Shown here: in pieces, positions 25,138 through 32,985 of the stretch
How the letters are laid out: every line of letters starts with the position of its first letter
Position numbering within the stretch: the stretch's first letter is position 1
Assembly: GCA_002448815.1 (NCBI GenBank)
Contig: DKAJ01000004.1
Location: 1 to 58,075, forward strand
Length of the DNA stretch: 58,075 bases
DNA from: Micavibrio sp. UBA6929
GTDB taxonomy: Bacteria; Pseudomonadota; Alphaproteobacteria; Micavibrionales; Micavibrionaceae
Direction: 5' to 3'
Made by a program: the position numbers and the translations under genes
The notes under the pieces: generated by a model
What the model was told of the DNA's origin: nothing
The model's input: the letters and a program-made list of their open reading frames with translations, nothing else
Database searches by the model: none

Positions 25138-25261
25138 TGTGCTCAAGTGGGGTGGTCACGTTATTGCGGCTTTGTTTGTCTATGTGCTTAAAAAGAAGCG
25201 CTCACTTATTATGATACTGTGAAATCAGTTTTTTCACAATGTTTTATGTGTATGCGATTGT

Positions 25262-25519
25262 TTATGCGTCCATGGCATAGGCCATTGCTGGCTGTGGTGT
25301 ATGACTTGTTTCCAGGATATGGATGAGCTGTGAAATCATAGCGTATTTCTTTTTTGCATCTGTATACTTGCAGTAGCTTCTCTGCGCTTGAAAGCCATAG
25401 ACATTGCTGAGTGTTTGTAATTTTGCACTGATATAAATGGGCAGAATCTGATTAAGCTTAAACTTTAGACGATCAATTCTGTTTTTAGTGCGTAGCCCTT
25501 TGTGTGCTTTGTTTTTCAT
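25262..25519 (-). CDS. Hypothetical basic protein, 85 aa
   Basis: 85 residues from ATG 25519, which is preceded by AGGGG seven bases upstream; the frame continues upstream to 25714 but that part overlaps the CheZ-like gene and lacks a start signal. The product is strongly basic at the N-terminus (MKNKAHKGLRTKNRIDRLKF) and ends with an uncharged tail. No membrane segment. No family recognised. It lies 100 bases downstream of the CheZ-like gene on the same strand and may be co-transcribed, which makes it a candidate partner, but this is inference. Confidence 0.6.
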   Translation of the reverse strand: MKNKAHKGLRTKNRIDRLKFKLNQILPIYISAKLQTLSNVYGFQAQRSYCKYTDAKKKYAMISQLIHILETSHTPQPAMAYAMDA

Positions 25520-25619
25520 GTCATCACCCCTGTTTTTTCTTTGATTGTACAAAGAAGGGGTGAAGACTTTTTTAATTATGTATAAGATTTTAAGTAATTT
25601 TGTTTTAAGGTGCTTTTTT

Positions 25620-26234
25620 CTAGTCAAATAGCGCGTCAATATCACCTTGAGAGCTTGTGTCACTTTGGTTTTCGGCGGGATCAGCAACTTCGACAACGAT
25701 GCCCATTTTTTCAAGTGCGTTATTCAGGCGGTCTTCGATTTCACGCAAGTTTTCTAGTGTCGTGCGAATGCGCTGTCCGGTGATGTCTTGGAAAGAACAG
25801 GCGATTGTAATCTCGTCCATGGCGAGACTTATGTCGTCCAGTTTTTGTTGGCGCTCGGCCTCGTTTGTCCAATCAGTGCTGCTGATGAGTTCGGATGATC
25901 GGCTGGCAGCATCAAGGATTCTGTTTGTGGCGTCTTCTGTGATGTCGACAACGGCGTCCAGTTCAACGCCTGCATTCGCAGGGGTTTTGCCGTCACCACT
26001 GAAGGAGATAGCTTTGAGGACTTCTAGAATATCGCTGAATTTATTGATGATGCCTTCTTCGGCCATGTCGACTTGTTGTGATGTCGCGTTAATTTCCATT
26101 GAAATTTCATCAAAACGTCGTGATACAAAGCGTTCAATCGCTGCAAGCTGCGTCGAGAGATGCCCTACGGCAGAGTACATGTTTTCTTGATCGTCGTTTT
26201 GGTCTTGTGGTGTTGCGTGTGTTTGTTCAGTCAT
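25620..26234 (-). CDS. CheZ-like protein phosphatase
   Basis: 204 residues. The stretch ACSFQDITGQRIRTTLENL contains the CheZ catalytic signature: Asp150 and Gln154 are in the positions that in E. coli CheZ (Asp143, Gln147) hold magnesium and activate water to remove phosphate from CheY. The surrounding sequence is long helices, as in the CheZ four-helix bundle, and the C-terminus after an acidic linker is QGDIDALFD, reminiscent of the C-terminal CheY-binding peptide of CheZ. No cheA, cheY or flagellar genes are nearby, so its target could be a CheY-type regulator elsewhere or a single-domain regulator such as DivK. The family is fairly sure; the target is unknown. Confidence 0.78.
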   Translation of the reverse strand: MTEQTHATPQDQNDDQENMYSAVGHLSTQLAAIERFVSRRFDEISMEINATSQQVDMAEEGIINKFSDILEVLKAISFSGDGKTPANAGVELDAVVDITEDATNRILDAASRSSELISSTDWTNEAERQQKLDDISLAMDEITIACSFQDITGQRIRTTLENLREIEDRLNNALEKMGIVVEVADPAENQSDTSSQGDIDALFD

Positions 26235-26402
26235 CCGGTTTGGTCTACCTTTATTTTTTGTCTTTTTATTTTAGCAAGGAATGAAGTCGGTGTCAGTGTC
26301 TGGTTTGTTAATTCTTCAATATTCATACAATTGTAACTATTTCAGATTATCTTTAAAATATAATTCTATCGATATAGTGTTAACAAAACTTTTACGTGAG
26401 CC

Positions 26403-26729
26403 ATGCCCAGAGAAGACCGTTTGATTAGTTTTGATTACGATGAAGTGTACCAAGCGGTATATTCATTGTGTGTGCAAAAGGACATCAAAAAGCCTGGTCA
26501 AGGTGCGGTGCAGGAGGTTGAGCACCCTGATGGTGATACATCGCGCGTTGTTTTACGAATGTATAATGAAATCAGCGAAGAATCCTTTAATGAAGAATAT
26601 AGCCGTGACTTTTTTGCGGCGGCGCTGATGTTGTTTTGTCGTGGTTTAAATATTCCGCTGCCTAAGCCTGCGGTGAAATCGGTTTTAATCCGTGATGGGG
26701 AAGTGTCTTTGCGTGTGCGTTTAGGGTAG
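26403..26729 (+). CDS. Hypothetical protein, 108 aa
   Basis: Not recognised. Acidic protein with no signal peptide, 108 residues from an ATG at 26403. Segments include LISFDYDEVYQAVYSLCVQK and DFFAAALMLFCRGLNIPLPKPAVKS, the latter possibly an amphipathic helix. It is divergent from the CheZ-like gene, with 168 bases between that contain TTAACAAAACTTTTA, one base off a TTAA-N7-TTAA box, shortly before the start. It is convergent with the DUF3137 gene (3-base gap). Confidence 0.6.
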   Translation: MPREDRLISFDYDEVYQAVYSLCVQKDIKKPGQGAVQEVEHPDGDTSRVVLRMYNEISEESFNEEYSRDFFAAALMLFCRGLNIPLPKPAVKSVLIRDGEVSLRVRLG

Positions 26730-26732
26730 GGA

Positions 26733-27740
26733 TTACTGGCTTTGCGCGGCGTAAAGGTCAAACACGTCAATTAGCTCCAGCAGTTGATCAATTTCTTTTT
26801 TGCAGGCAAGTGCGTGGCGCTGTGTGCTGACAGGGACGTAAAGATCGGATGCTTCGAACATGTCTGTTTCATGAGGGACCATCATAAAGATGTATTTGCC
26901 GCGGAAGAGTACTGCGCTTAGGTTGGCGTTGCCAAAGGCTGCGTCGGCTTCGGCAAGTTCTTTGATCAGTTTTTCGCCAAGGATGAGGCTGGCATCTTCG
27001 GGGCGGTCGGAATAGCAAACAAAGCGGTCCCATTTCTTTTGTTCGATTTTTAGCGGTACTTGGGTAAGTTTTTTCCAGCGTGAATCTTTGTACTCATCGG
27101 CCATATAACGATCTGCGGTGATGATTGTGTGGCCTTCGAAGATTTTATTGGGGAGCTCAAGCAATACGAAGAGGCCTTTGAAGACGGGCTCTTTCTTTTT
27201 GTCGAACAGGCGGGCTTCGGAAAATAAGACCTTTGATCCCTTGTACATGCCGCGAAAGCAATCTTCGCTGTGATAGGTGTGATAGGCGGGGATTGTGCCT
27301 GTTTTTTTGATGACGTTTTCATTGATCCCGCGCGCAGGATGATATGCAAATCCGCCCATTAAGTCTGCCAGTTCTGGCATGTAAATGGTTTTATAATCGT
27401 TGATATAGGCGTTAAGCGGGCTTTTGATCCAGTTATTGGCGATCACAGGTAATACGATCCCCAGTACCATGCAGGCAAAGGCCTTAACAGGGTCTGATTG
27501 CATCAGTAAAAACCAGCCAAAACCACTGGCGCCGCCAATCATTGCGATCAATGAAATCGTCAGGCCAATATTTTTATTGAGCTGATGTTTATTCATATGT
27601 TTAACGCGTATGGCTTCGGCCTTGTCGATCAGGCGTTTGATTTCATGGTTAAACTGCGCGTCATCGCGGCGATCAATTGTTGTCGCTTCGGGGATGTTGA
27701 ATGGGGATGTTTGCGGCTGATCGCCGTTGTCGTCACTCAT
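26733..27740 (-). CDS. DUF3137 family membrane protein
   Basis: 335 residues. A charged cytosolic N-terminus, then two adjacent membrane segments at about 58-80 (IGLTISLIAMIGGASGFGWF) and 85-105 (AFACMVLGIVLPVIANNWI), and a large soluble domain behind them. The soluble part fits DUF3137: DCFRGMYKGSKVLFSEARL, FKGLFVLLELPNKIFEGHTII and a late beta region GKYIFMMVPHETDMFEASDLY. Function of the family is not established. It is the last gene of a minus-strand run (9 bases behind DUF455), so it probably shares a transcript with it. Confidence 0.8.
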   Translation of the reverse strand: MSDDNGDQPQTSPFNIPEATTIDRRDDAQFNHEIKRLIDKAEAIRVKHMNKHQLNKNIGLTISLIAMIGGASGFGWFLLMQSDPVKAFACMVLGIVLPVIANNWIKSPLNAYINDYKTIYMPELADLMGGFAYHPARGINENVIKKTGTIPAYHTYHSEDCFRGMYKGSKVLFSEARLFDKKKEPVFKGLFVLLELPNKIFEGHTIITADRYMADEYKDSRWKKLTQVPLKIEQKKWDRFVCYSDRPEDASLILGEKLIKELAEADAAFGNANLSAVLFRGKYIFMMVPHETDMFEASDLYVPVSTQRHALACKKEIDQLLELIDVFDLYAAQSQ

Positions 27741-27749
27741 AGGTTTAGA

Positions 27750-28589
27750 TTATCCGCTTTGCTTAGGGCGCGCAAGTGGGATGTCAGCCAAAGGTTCGTA
27801 CCAATCGCGGATCATGCCGGCTTCTTCGCGCGAGGGATGATTAAACGGGCTTTTGAGCATGCCGTTGAAATATGTTTTTACAAGGTTTTGCCAGTGCGTT
27901 TCTACGTCAAGGTTGTGGTAGGCACACCACTGCGTAAACCATGTGGTGCCTGCGCTGACATGGGTGATTTCATCATCGTGAATGGTTTGCAGGATTGCGG
28001 TTGTTTTTTCGTCGCCTTGGCGCTGCATCATGGCGATCATATTGGGCGTGACATCAAGGCCGCGTGCCTCTAAGACCATGGGGACGATTGCCAGACGCGC
28101 GGCGAAATCATCCTTGGTGGCGATGGCGGATTCCCACAAGCCATCATGGGCGGGCAAATCGCCGTAGGCGGCGCCTAGGTCGCCAAGGCGGTCTTGCAGT
28201 AACATAAAGTGTTTGGCTTCGTCATCGGCAACCTTAACCCAATCCGTGTAAAAGTCATTTGGCAGGGTATATCCGCCCAGATCAAAGCTGCGCGCCAGAA
28301 CATCCCATGACAGGTCGATGGCGTTAAGCTCGATATGTGCGAGCGCGTGTAAAAGTACGATTTTTGATCGTGTCGATCCAGCCTTGCCGCGCTTGGGCAT
28401 TTCCGTTGGGTGGCGCAGTTCGGGCTTTTCGGGGCGCGCAGGGCGCAGTGGCAGGTCTGCATGTCCAATTTCGGTGATCGTGCCATCGCGCCAATGTTGC
28501 GCGTGGGCGCGTGTTTTGGCGGCCTTGGTTACAGGGCAGGGCGTGGTTAGGACATCAAGGGCGGCTTGGCGAAGTGTTAATGGGCTCAT
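27750..28589 (-). CDS. DUF455 ferritin-like protein
   Basis: 279 residues. The core is a ferritin-like helical bundle with paired carboxylate/His motifs: LLHALAHIELNAIDLSWD (Glu-x6-Asp) and VADDEAKHFMLLQDRL (Glu-x2-His), then VLEARGLDVTPNMI and DDEITHVSAGTTWF (Glu-x2-His), which would bind two metal ions. This is the DUF455 family (COG2833), of unknown substrate. The start ATG at 28589 follows the previous gene by three bases, so translation is likely coupled. Confidence 0.87.
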   Translation of the reverse strand: MSPLTLRQAALDVLTTPCPVTKAAKTRAHAQHWRDGTITEIGHADLPLRPARPEKPELRHPTEMPKRGKAGSTRSKIVLLHALAHIELNAIDLSWDVLARSFDLGGYTLPNDFYTDWVKVADDEAKHFMLLQDRLGDLGAAYGDLPAHDGLWESAIATKDDFAARLAIVPMVLEARGLDVTPNMIAMMQRQGDEKTTAILQTIHDDEITHVSAGTTWFTQWCAYHNLDVETHWQNLVKTYFNGMLKSPFNHPSREEAGMIRDWYEPLADIPLARPKQSG

Positions 28590-28592
28590 GCC

Positions 28593-28937
28593 CTAGTTTG
28601 TAGCGTCAAATGTACTGCCGCGCAAGGATGCAGCAAGGGATGATTGATTTTGCTGGATATAGCTTTGCAGGGCGGCGTCCAGACCTTTTTCTTCGATGAG
28701 GGCGCGGTAATCTGGCGCGTTTAAGCTGCTAGAGCTTGTGAGGGTGTTTAGGCGGCTGAGGTCGTTATAAAGCTGCAGGCTTTTTTGGAAGATATTATTG
28801 CTGATCGTCGCATTGCGGTAGGACTTATCACTAAGGTTCGCGCCAGCGGGGCGCAATAAGTCTGTGCGCGAGAAATCGTCGCCCGCGGCGCGGCGGATCG
28901 TGGATTGAAACTGCGACAGTGATGTGTGTATGTCCAT
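28593..28937 (-). CDS. Hypothetical protein, 114 aa
   Basis: Not recognised. Ser/Asn/Leu-rich helical protein with no signal peptide or Cys. Its composition (SLSQFQSTIRRAAGDDFSR, NNIFQKSLQLYNDLSRLNTL, AALQSYIQQNQSSLAASLR) resembles small structural or flagellar-type coiled proteins, but no motif proves it. It is 36 bases downstream of rluA and three bases ahead of the DUF455 gene, so it is in the lepA-rluA-DUF455-DUF3137 run. Confidence 0.6.
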   Translation of the reverse strand: MDIHTSLSQFQSTIRRAAGDDFSRTDLLRPAGANLSDKSYRNATISNNIFQKSLQLYNDLSRLNTLTSSSSLNAPDYRALIEEKGLDAALQSYIQQNQSSLAASLRGSTFDATN

Positions 28938-28973
28938 TCCTTTATTGTATCACGCATGGTGGATGCGGCGCTA

Positions 28974-29624
28974 TTAAAATGGACAGGGGTCTTCAAGGGT
29001 AATGATGCGCCCATCATCAGGGTGATGGAGGCTGAGCGCCTGTGCGTGCAGGTGCAAGCGCGGCGATGCGGCGAGGGCTTGTTCATGGGCGTAGAGATTA
29101 TCGCCTAAGATGGGGTGGCCAAGTTCCAGCATATGTACGCGCAGTTGATGTGATCTGCCCGTGATGGGTTTGAGCTCAACCCGCGTGATGGCGTTGCCTT
29201 TATCGTCGGCTTCGCGCGCGATGATGCGCCAGTGTGTTTGGGCGCTGCGTCCTTCTTCGTGGTCGACCATCTGGCGCGGGCGGTTCGGCCAGTCGCAGCG
29301 CAAGGGTAGGTCAATAAAGCCTTCTTTGGCGGATGGTTCGCCCCAAATACGCGCGATATAGACCTTTTGAATTTTACGTTTTTCAAATTGCAGGCCAATA
29401 TTGCGATGTGTTTTCGGATCAAGCGCAAAAAGAAGCAGGCCGCTGGTGGACATATCAAGGCGGTGACAAATGCGCGCCGTGGGGAAGGTGGCTTGAACGC
29501 GCGCTTCCATACAATCAGTTTCGGTTTTGCCAGGGACGCTTAGAACCTCGGCCGGTTTTGATGCGGCCAAGAGTTTATCGTCCTGATAGATAATGTTCAG
29601 CGAATCTTGGGCAGGGGAAGGCAC
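28974..29624 (-). CDS. rluA: Dual-specificity pseudouridine synthase RluA
   Basis: 216 residues, single catalytic domain with no S4 domain. E. coli RluA modifies U746 of 23S rRNA and U32 of several tRNAs, and similarity to it is very high over the whole length: catalytic Asp57 in ICHRLDMSTSGLLLFAL, then IWGEPSAKEGFIDLPLRCDW with PNRPRQ, and ELKPITGRSHQLRVHMLELG. Start is a GTG two bases after the lepA stop, preceded by the lepA terminal codons, so it is translationally coupled to lepA. Confidence 0.93.
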   Translation of the reverse strand: MPSPAQDSLNIIYQDDKLLAASKPAEVLSVPGKTETDCMEARVQATFPTARICHRLDMSTSGLLLFALDPKTHRNIGLQFEKRKIQKVYIARIWGEPSAKEGFIDLPLRCDWPNRPRQMVDHEEGRSAQTHWRIIAREADDKGNAITRVELKPITGRSHQLRVHMLELGHPILGDNLYAHEQALAASPRLHLHAQALSLHHPDDGRIITLEDPCPF

Positions 29625-29626
29625 CC

Positions 29627-31450
29627 TTAGTTATCTCCCATTTTAAGGGCGGCGATGAAGGCGCTTTGCGGGATATCAACGTTACCGTATTGGCGCATTT
29701 TTGCCTTACCTTTTTTCTGCTTTTCCAGCAGCTTTTTCTTACGGCTGACATCGCCGCCATAACATTTCGCGGTTACGTCTTTGCGCATGGCTGATACGTT
29801 TTCGCGGGCGATAATTTTACCGCCGATGGCTGCTTGGATGGCGATTTTAAACATCTGACGCGGGATAAGCTCTTTGAGGCGTTCGCATAACTGGCGGCCG
29901 CGGCCTTCGGCAACGCTGCGGTGGACGATCATCGCTAGTGCATCAACGGGTTCATCGTTGACGCGGATATCCAGTTTCACCAGATCATTTTCGCCGTAGC
30001 CATCAAGTTCGTAATCAAAGCTGGCGTAGCCTTTGGAGATGCTTTTGAGGCGATCGTAAAAGTCGAAGACCACTTCGTTGAGCGGCAGGCGGTAAACCAG
30101 CATCGCGCGATCACCCGCATAGGTGAGGTTTTCTTGGACGCCGCGGCGATCTTGGCACAGTTGCAATAGGCCGCCGAGATATTCATCGGGCACCATGATG
30201 GTTGCCTTGATCCATGGTTCTTCAATCGATTTGATTTTTACCACATCGGGCATATCGACAGGGTTATACAGTTCGATTTGCTCGCCATTGGTCATGTTGA
30301 TTTTGTAAACAACGCTTGGCGCGGTGGGGATGAGGTCGAGGTCAAATTCGCGTTCTAGTCGCTCTTGGATGATTTCCATGTGCAAAAGCCCAAGGAAGCC
30401 GCAGCGGAAACCAAGGCCAAGCGCCTGAGAACTTTCCATTTCAAAGTGCAGCGATGCATCGTTAAGCTGCACCTTGCCGAGGCTATCGCGCAGTTTTTCA
30501 AAGTCACTTTGGTCAACAGGATAGAAAGAGCAAAAGACCATCGGCACGGACGGTTTAAAGCCATCCAAAGGTGTGTCGCATGGGTATTTGTCATCGGTGA
30601 TGGTATCACCAACGCGCGTTTCCGAGATTTCCTTGATCGAGGCCGTGATAAAGCCCATTTCACCCGGGCCAAGCGCATCGAGCATGACCTTTTTCGGGGT
30701 GAACATACCAACGCGGTCGATCTCGCGCGTGGCGCCTGCGCGCATGAATTTGATTTTTTGGCCTTTTTTCAAGTACCCATCAATGACGCGGACAAGGATG
30801 ACAACGCCCAGATAAGAATCGTACCATGAATCCACCAGAAGAGCCTTGGTCGGTGCGTCGCTATCGCCTTTGTGCGGTGGAGGGAGCTTTGTGACAATGG
30901 CTTCGAGCAAGTTATCAATGCCGATGCCAGTTTTGCCTGAACATGGGACGGCTTCGCTCGCGTCGAGGCCGATAACGTCTTCGACTTGTTGTTTTGCGTT
31001 TTCGATGTCAGATGATGGCAGGTCGATTTTATTCACGACAGTCACGATTTCGTGATTGTTATCCAGTGCTTGATACACGTTGGCAAGGGTTTGTGCCTCC
31101 ACGCCTTGTGTGGCGTCAACAACCAGAAGTGATCCTTCGCAAGAGGCCAGCGAGCGAGATACCTCGTAAGTGAAGTCAACGTGCCCTGGTGTGTCCATCA
31201 GGTTGAGTTGATATTCAATGCCGTCTTTGGCCTTGTAGGCAAGGCGCACAGTTTGGGCCTTGATAGTGATACCGCGCTCGCGCTCGATATCAGTGTTATC
31301 AAGGACTTGTTCGCTCATTTCGCGTTCTTCTAGGCCACCGCAGCTTTGGATAAGGCGGTCGGCGAGGGTGCTTTTCCCGTGGTCGATATGGGCGATGATC
31401 GAAAAATTTCGAATATGCTCTAATGGCTTGGTTTCTGGCTTGTTCTTCAT
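29627..31450 (-). CDS. lepA: Elongation factor 4 (LepA)
   Basis: 607 residues from the ATG at 31450; a TTG at 31486 is open too but adds 12 residues without similarity. A translational GTPase that acts on the ribosome and aids 30S assembly. G motifs: P-loop AHIDHGKS (20-27), DTPGHVDF, NKIDLPS and the SGKTGIG region (usual SAKTG). The elongation-factor domains follow, and the LepA-specific C-terminal domain has ENVSAMRKDVTAKCYGGDVS and RKKKLLEKQKKGKAKMR. rluA follows with a two-base gap. Length is normal. Confidence 0.96.
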   Translation of the reverse strand: MKNKPETKPLEHIRNFSIIAHIDHGKSTLADRLIQSCGGLEEREMSEQVLDNTDIERERGITIKAQTVRLAYKAKDGIEYQLNLMDTPGHVDFTYEVSRSLASCEGSLLVVDATQGVEAQTLANVYQALDNNHEIVTVVNKIDLPSSDIENAKQQVEDVIGLDASEAVPCSGKTGIGIDNLLEAIVTKLPPPHKGDSDAPTKALLVDSWYDSYLGVVILVRVIDGYLKKGQKIKFMRAGATREIDRVGMFTPKKVMLDALGPGEMGFITASIKEISETRVGDTITDDKYPCDTPLDGFKPSVPMVFCSFYPVDQSDFEKLRDSLGKVQLNDASLHFEMESSQALGLGFRCGFLGLLHMEIIQERLEREFDLDLIPTAPSVVYKINMTNGEQIELYNPVDMPDVVKIKSIEEPWIKATIMVPDEYLGGLLQLCQDRRGVQENLTYAGDRAMLVYRLPLNEVVFDFYDRLKSISKGYASFDYELDGYGENDLVKLDIRVNDEPVDALAMIVHRSVAEGRGRQLCERLKELIPRQMFKIAIQAAIGGKIIARENVSAMRKDVTAKCYGGDVSRKKKLLEKQKKGKAKMRQYGNVDIPQSAFIAALKMGDN

Positions 31451-31513
31451 GGCTTTATCAATAGTGTGAAATTGTGTTAGATTCAAGCAAGACTTTACGG
31501 GAAAGACACAGTT

Positions 31514-31888
31514 ATGAGCGAAGAAATGAAGACGCCTAAAAAAACACCTTATTTGGCAGGGGATCAGCCCGCTGATACTGCACAGGTGGGTGATGGTGAT
31601 ACGCCAGTTAAGGAGCGTGCGCGCGGGCCTTCTGAACCCGTTTTACGTGATAACGAATTTTTGGCGCCACAAGGTGATATTCGCTTGTGGGTGGGGCTGT
31701 TGATTGTGCCGTTTGTTGTGTTGCTTTTTGCGTTTTTGCAAGGGGTGTTTTCAGGTGATGATGCGGATGAGGCCGCGGATCCGGAGCTGTCTGTGATTGT
31801 TACTGAAGAAGTAGACGGTCAGTCAGAACCAAGGATAGCGCCTTATTTAAGCGAAGAGGTTCGCGCGCGGCGATTGCGCAATCGTTAG
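31514..31888 (+). CDS. Hypothetical single-span membrane protein, 124 aa
   Basis: Not recognised. A polar, Pro-rich N-terminal half (residues 1-56), one membrane span at about 58-78 (LWVGLLIVPFVVLLFAFLQG), then an acidic segment (GDDADEAADPELS) and a basic C-terminus (EEVRARRLRNR). Layout suggests a small inner-membrane protein with both ends exposed. It is divergent from lepA (63 bases apart) and its stop overlaps the end of the convergent 55-codon gene by four bases. Confidence 0.65.
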   Translation: MSEEMKTPKKTPYLAGDQPADTAQVGDGDTPVKERARGPSEPVLRDNEFLAPQGDIRLWVGLLIVPFVVLLFAFLQGVFSGDDADEAADPELSVIVTEEVDGQSEPRIAPYLSEEVRARRLRNR

Positions 31889-32052
31889 CATACTGAAGGC
31901 GTGCTTGTTTGCGTTGGTGCGTGCAGGGCGTCTTGCGATATATCAGCATTGATTCCAGGGATGCGGCAAACATTGCCGTTAACCTCGATACGGTAGCTAT
32001 CGGCGCATATTTCCTGATCGGCGGCATTAAAGAATTGCATTGTAATGGACAT
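31885..32052 (-). CDS. Hypothetical small protein, 55 aa
   Basis: 55 codons from ATG 32052, with AAAGGG upstream, to TAA at 31885. Sequence features: MSITMQFFNAADQEICADSY, a second Cys in NGNVCRIPGIN, and a polar tail. No signal peptide or membrane span. A perfect TTAA-N7-TTAA box lies 44-58 bases upstream, in promoter position, so it probably has its own transcript although it follows the two small genes of the giant-gene block on the same strand. The frame overlaps the end of the opposing membrane-protein gene by four bases, as in a real convergent pair. Confidence 0.55.
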   Translation of the reverse strand: MSITMQFFNAADQEICADSYRIEVNGNVCRIPGINADISQDALHAPTQTSTPSVC

Positions 32053-32095
32053 AGTCTTTTTTCCCTTTCTTCCCGTTAATTTTAGCGGTGTTTTG

Positions 32096-32110
32096 TTAAC
32101 AAGGGGTTAA
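32096..32110. promoter_or_regulatory. Candidate CtrA box (TTAA-N7-TTAA)
   Basis: TTAA-CAAGGGG-TTAA, an exact match to the CtrA recognition form. It lies 44-58 bases upstream of the 55-codon gene starting at 32052 on the minus strand. One such match in a window this size could be chance; its place in a 72-base intergenic space supports it. Confidence 0.5.
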
Positions 32111-32124
32111 AGATATGCAGTTAT

Positions 32125-32487
32125 TTAAGTCTGATGTAAAATAAGTGGAGAATAGCTTCCAGTAACGCCTTCGCCAGTGTTTGCGTCGATGTAAATCATC
32201 ATGATTTGATGGGCGTTTTGCATGTTGTTGCTGACCTCTTGGGAGAGGGGCATGCCGATATCGTGCATTGTGCCATCTTCGATCACGAAAAAGAGCTTTT
32301 TCGTGCCAAGATGGTATTCAAACCATGCAATGTCTTCTTTTAATGGGCGGTTGTGAAAGACGATGACCTTGCCGCTTTGGCGGATGGATACGGATATGTC
32401 CAATGGGTTGTCATCATCAACTTCGGTAAAGAAATCGGTGAGGTTGCCTGCAATCGGGGTGTCTGCTGTTTGTGCGGCTGGGCTCAT
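32125..32487 (-). CDS. Hypothetical protein, 120 aa, paralog of its upstream neighbour
   Basis: Not recognised as a named family. 120 residues from ATG 32487, without signal peptide or Cys. Its core (VIVFHNRPLKEDIAWFEYHL, then EDGTMHDIGMPLSQEV, NAHQIMMIYIDANTGEG and the ending SYSPLIL) aligns along its length with the preceding gene: FH, D, EY, DG, D(L/I)G, A..I, G and PL(I/V) are shared in order. The two probably arose by duplication. Gap to the upstream paralog is nine bases, so the pair is co-transcribed. They follow the giant gene and might be partners, chaperones or modulators of it; this is inference. Confidence 0.65.
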   Translation of the reverse strand: MSPAAQTADTPIAGNLTDFFTEVDDDNPLDISVSIRQSGKVIVFHNRPLKEDIAWFEYHLGTKKLFFVIEDGTMHDIGMPLSQEVSNNMQNAHQIMMIYIDANTGEGVTGSYSPLILHQT

Positions 32488-32496
32488 GACGTTATT

Positions 32497-32937
32497 TTAT
32501 GCGTCTACATTACGATGCACAAGAGGAATAATTATGCCATCAACGGCGACTTGATCTTTGGTGCGGACAATGTTTATTTCGTTCGCGTGTTTGATGTAAG
32601 GGCGGATAAGCCATTGAATTTTAACGCCTAAATCTTGGGTGCGGCCATCTTTGTAGTACACGGTCATGCTGTAGTCGGTGGCGTCGTATTCCATGTGATC
32701 TAATTGATCGTAATTGATTTTGATGGCATGAAAAATGAAGGCCTCATGTGTCAATTTGTTCGTGTAAATGTCCAGTTCTTCAGGTTTGAAGAGGGGCTTT
32801 TTTATTGTGCCAGATCCGCCAGACTGCCAATTTTCTGACAGGCTGTTGCTGTTTTCATTTTGCACATCGTCGTTAGACATAGAAGAAGCCGTTTGCTGAA
32901 CAAAGGTAACCGAATCACTTGTGTCAGAATGACACAT
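32497..32937 (-). CDS. Hypothetical protein, 146 aa, paralog of its downstream neighbour
   Basis: 146 residues from ATG 32937; a second ATG at 32880 has no ribosome-binding site, but the first 45 residues are Ser/Asn-rich and might be dispensable. The second half is a beta-rich domain: THEAFIFHAIKINYDQLDHM, YYKDGRTQDLGVKIQWLIR and NEINIVRTKDQVAVDGIIIP. It aligns with the 120-residue protein encoded next, with shared FH, EY, DG, DLG and PL(V/I). It starts 48 bases after the stop of the giant gene, so the three form a likely operon. Function unknown. Confidence 0.65.
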   Translation of the reverse strand: MCHSDTSDSVTFVQQTASSMSNDDVQNENSNSLSENWQSGGSGTIKKPLFKPEELDIYTNKLTHEAFIFHAIKINYDQLDHMEYDATDYSMTVYYKDGRTQDLGVKIQWLIRPYIKHANEINIVRTKDQVAVDGIIIPLVHRNVDA

Positions 32938-32985
32938 AGTATCTTTAATATTAGCATAGCTTTCTTAAGTGGCAAAGAGGGCGGC

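Noticed and set aside
31800..32027. 75-codon minus-strand frame
   Set aside because: It overlaps the 55-codon gene 31885-32052 in another frame, which has a better start, and it runs deep into the opposing membrane-protein gene.
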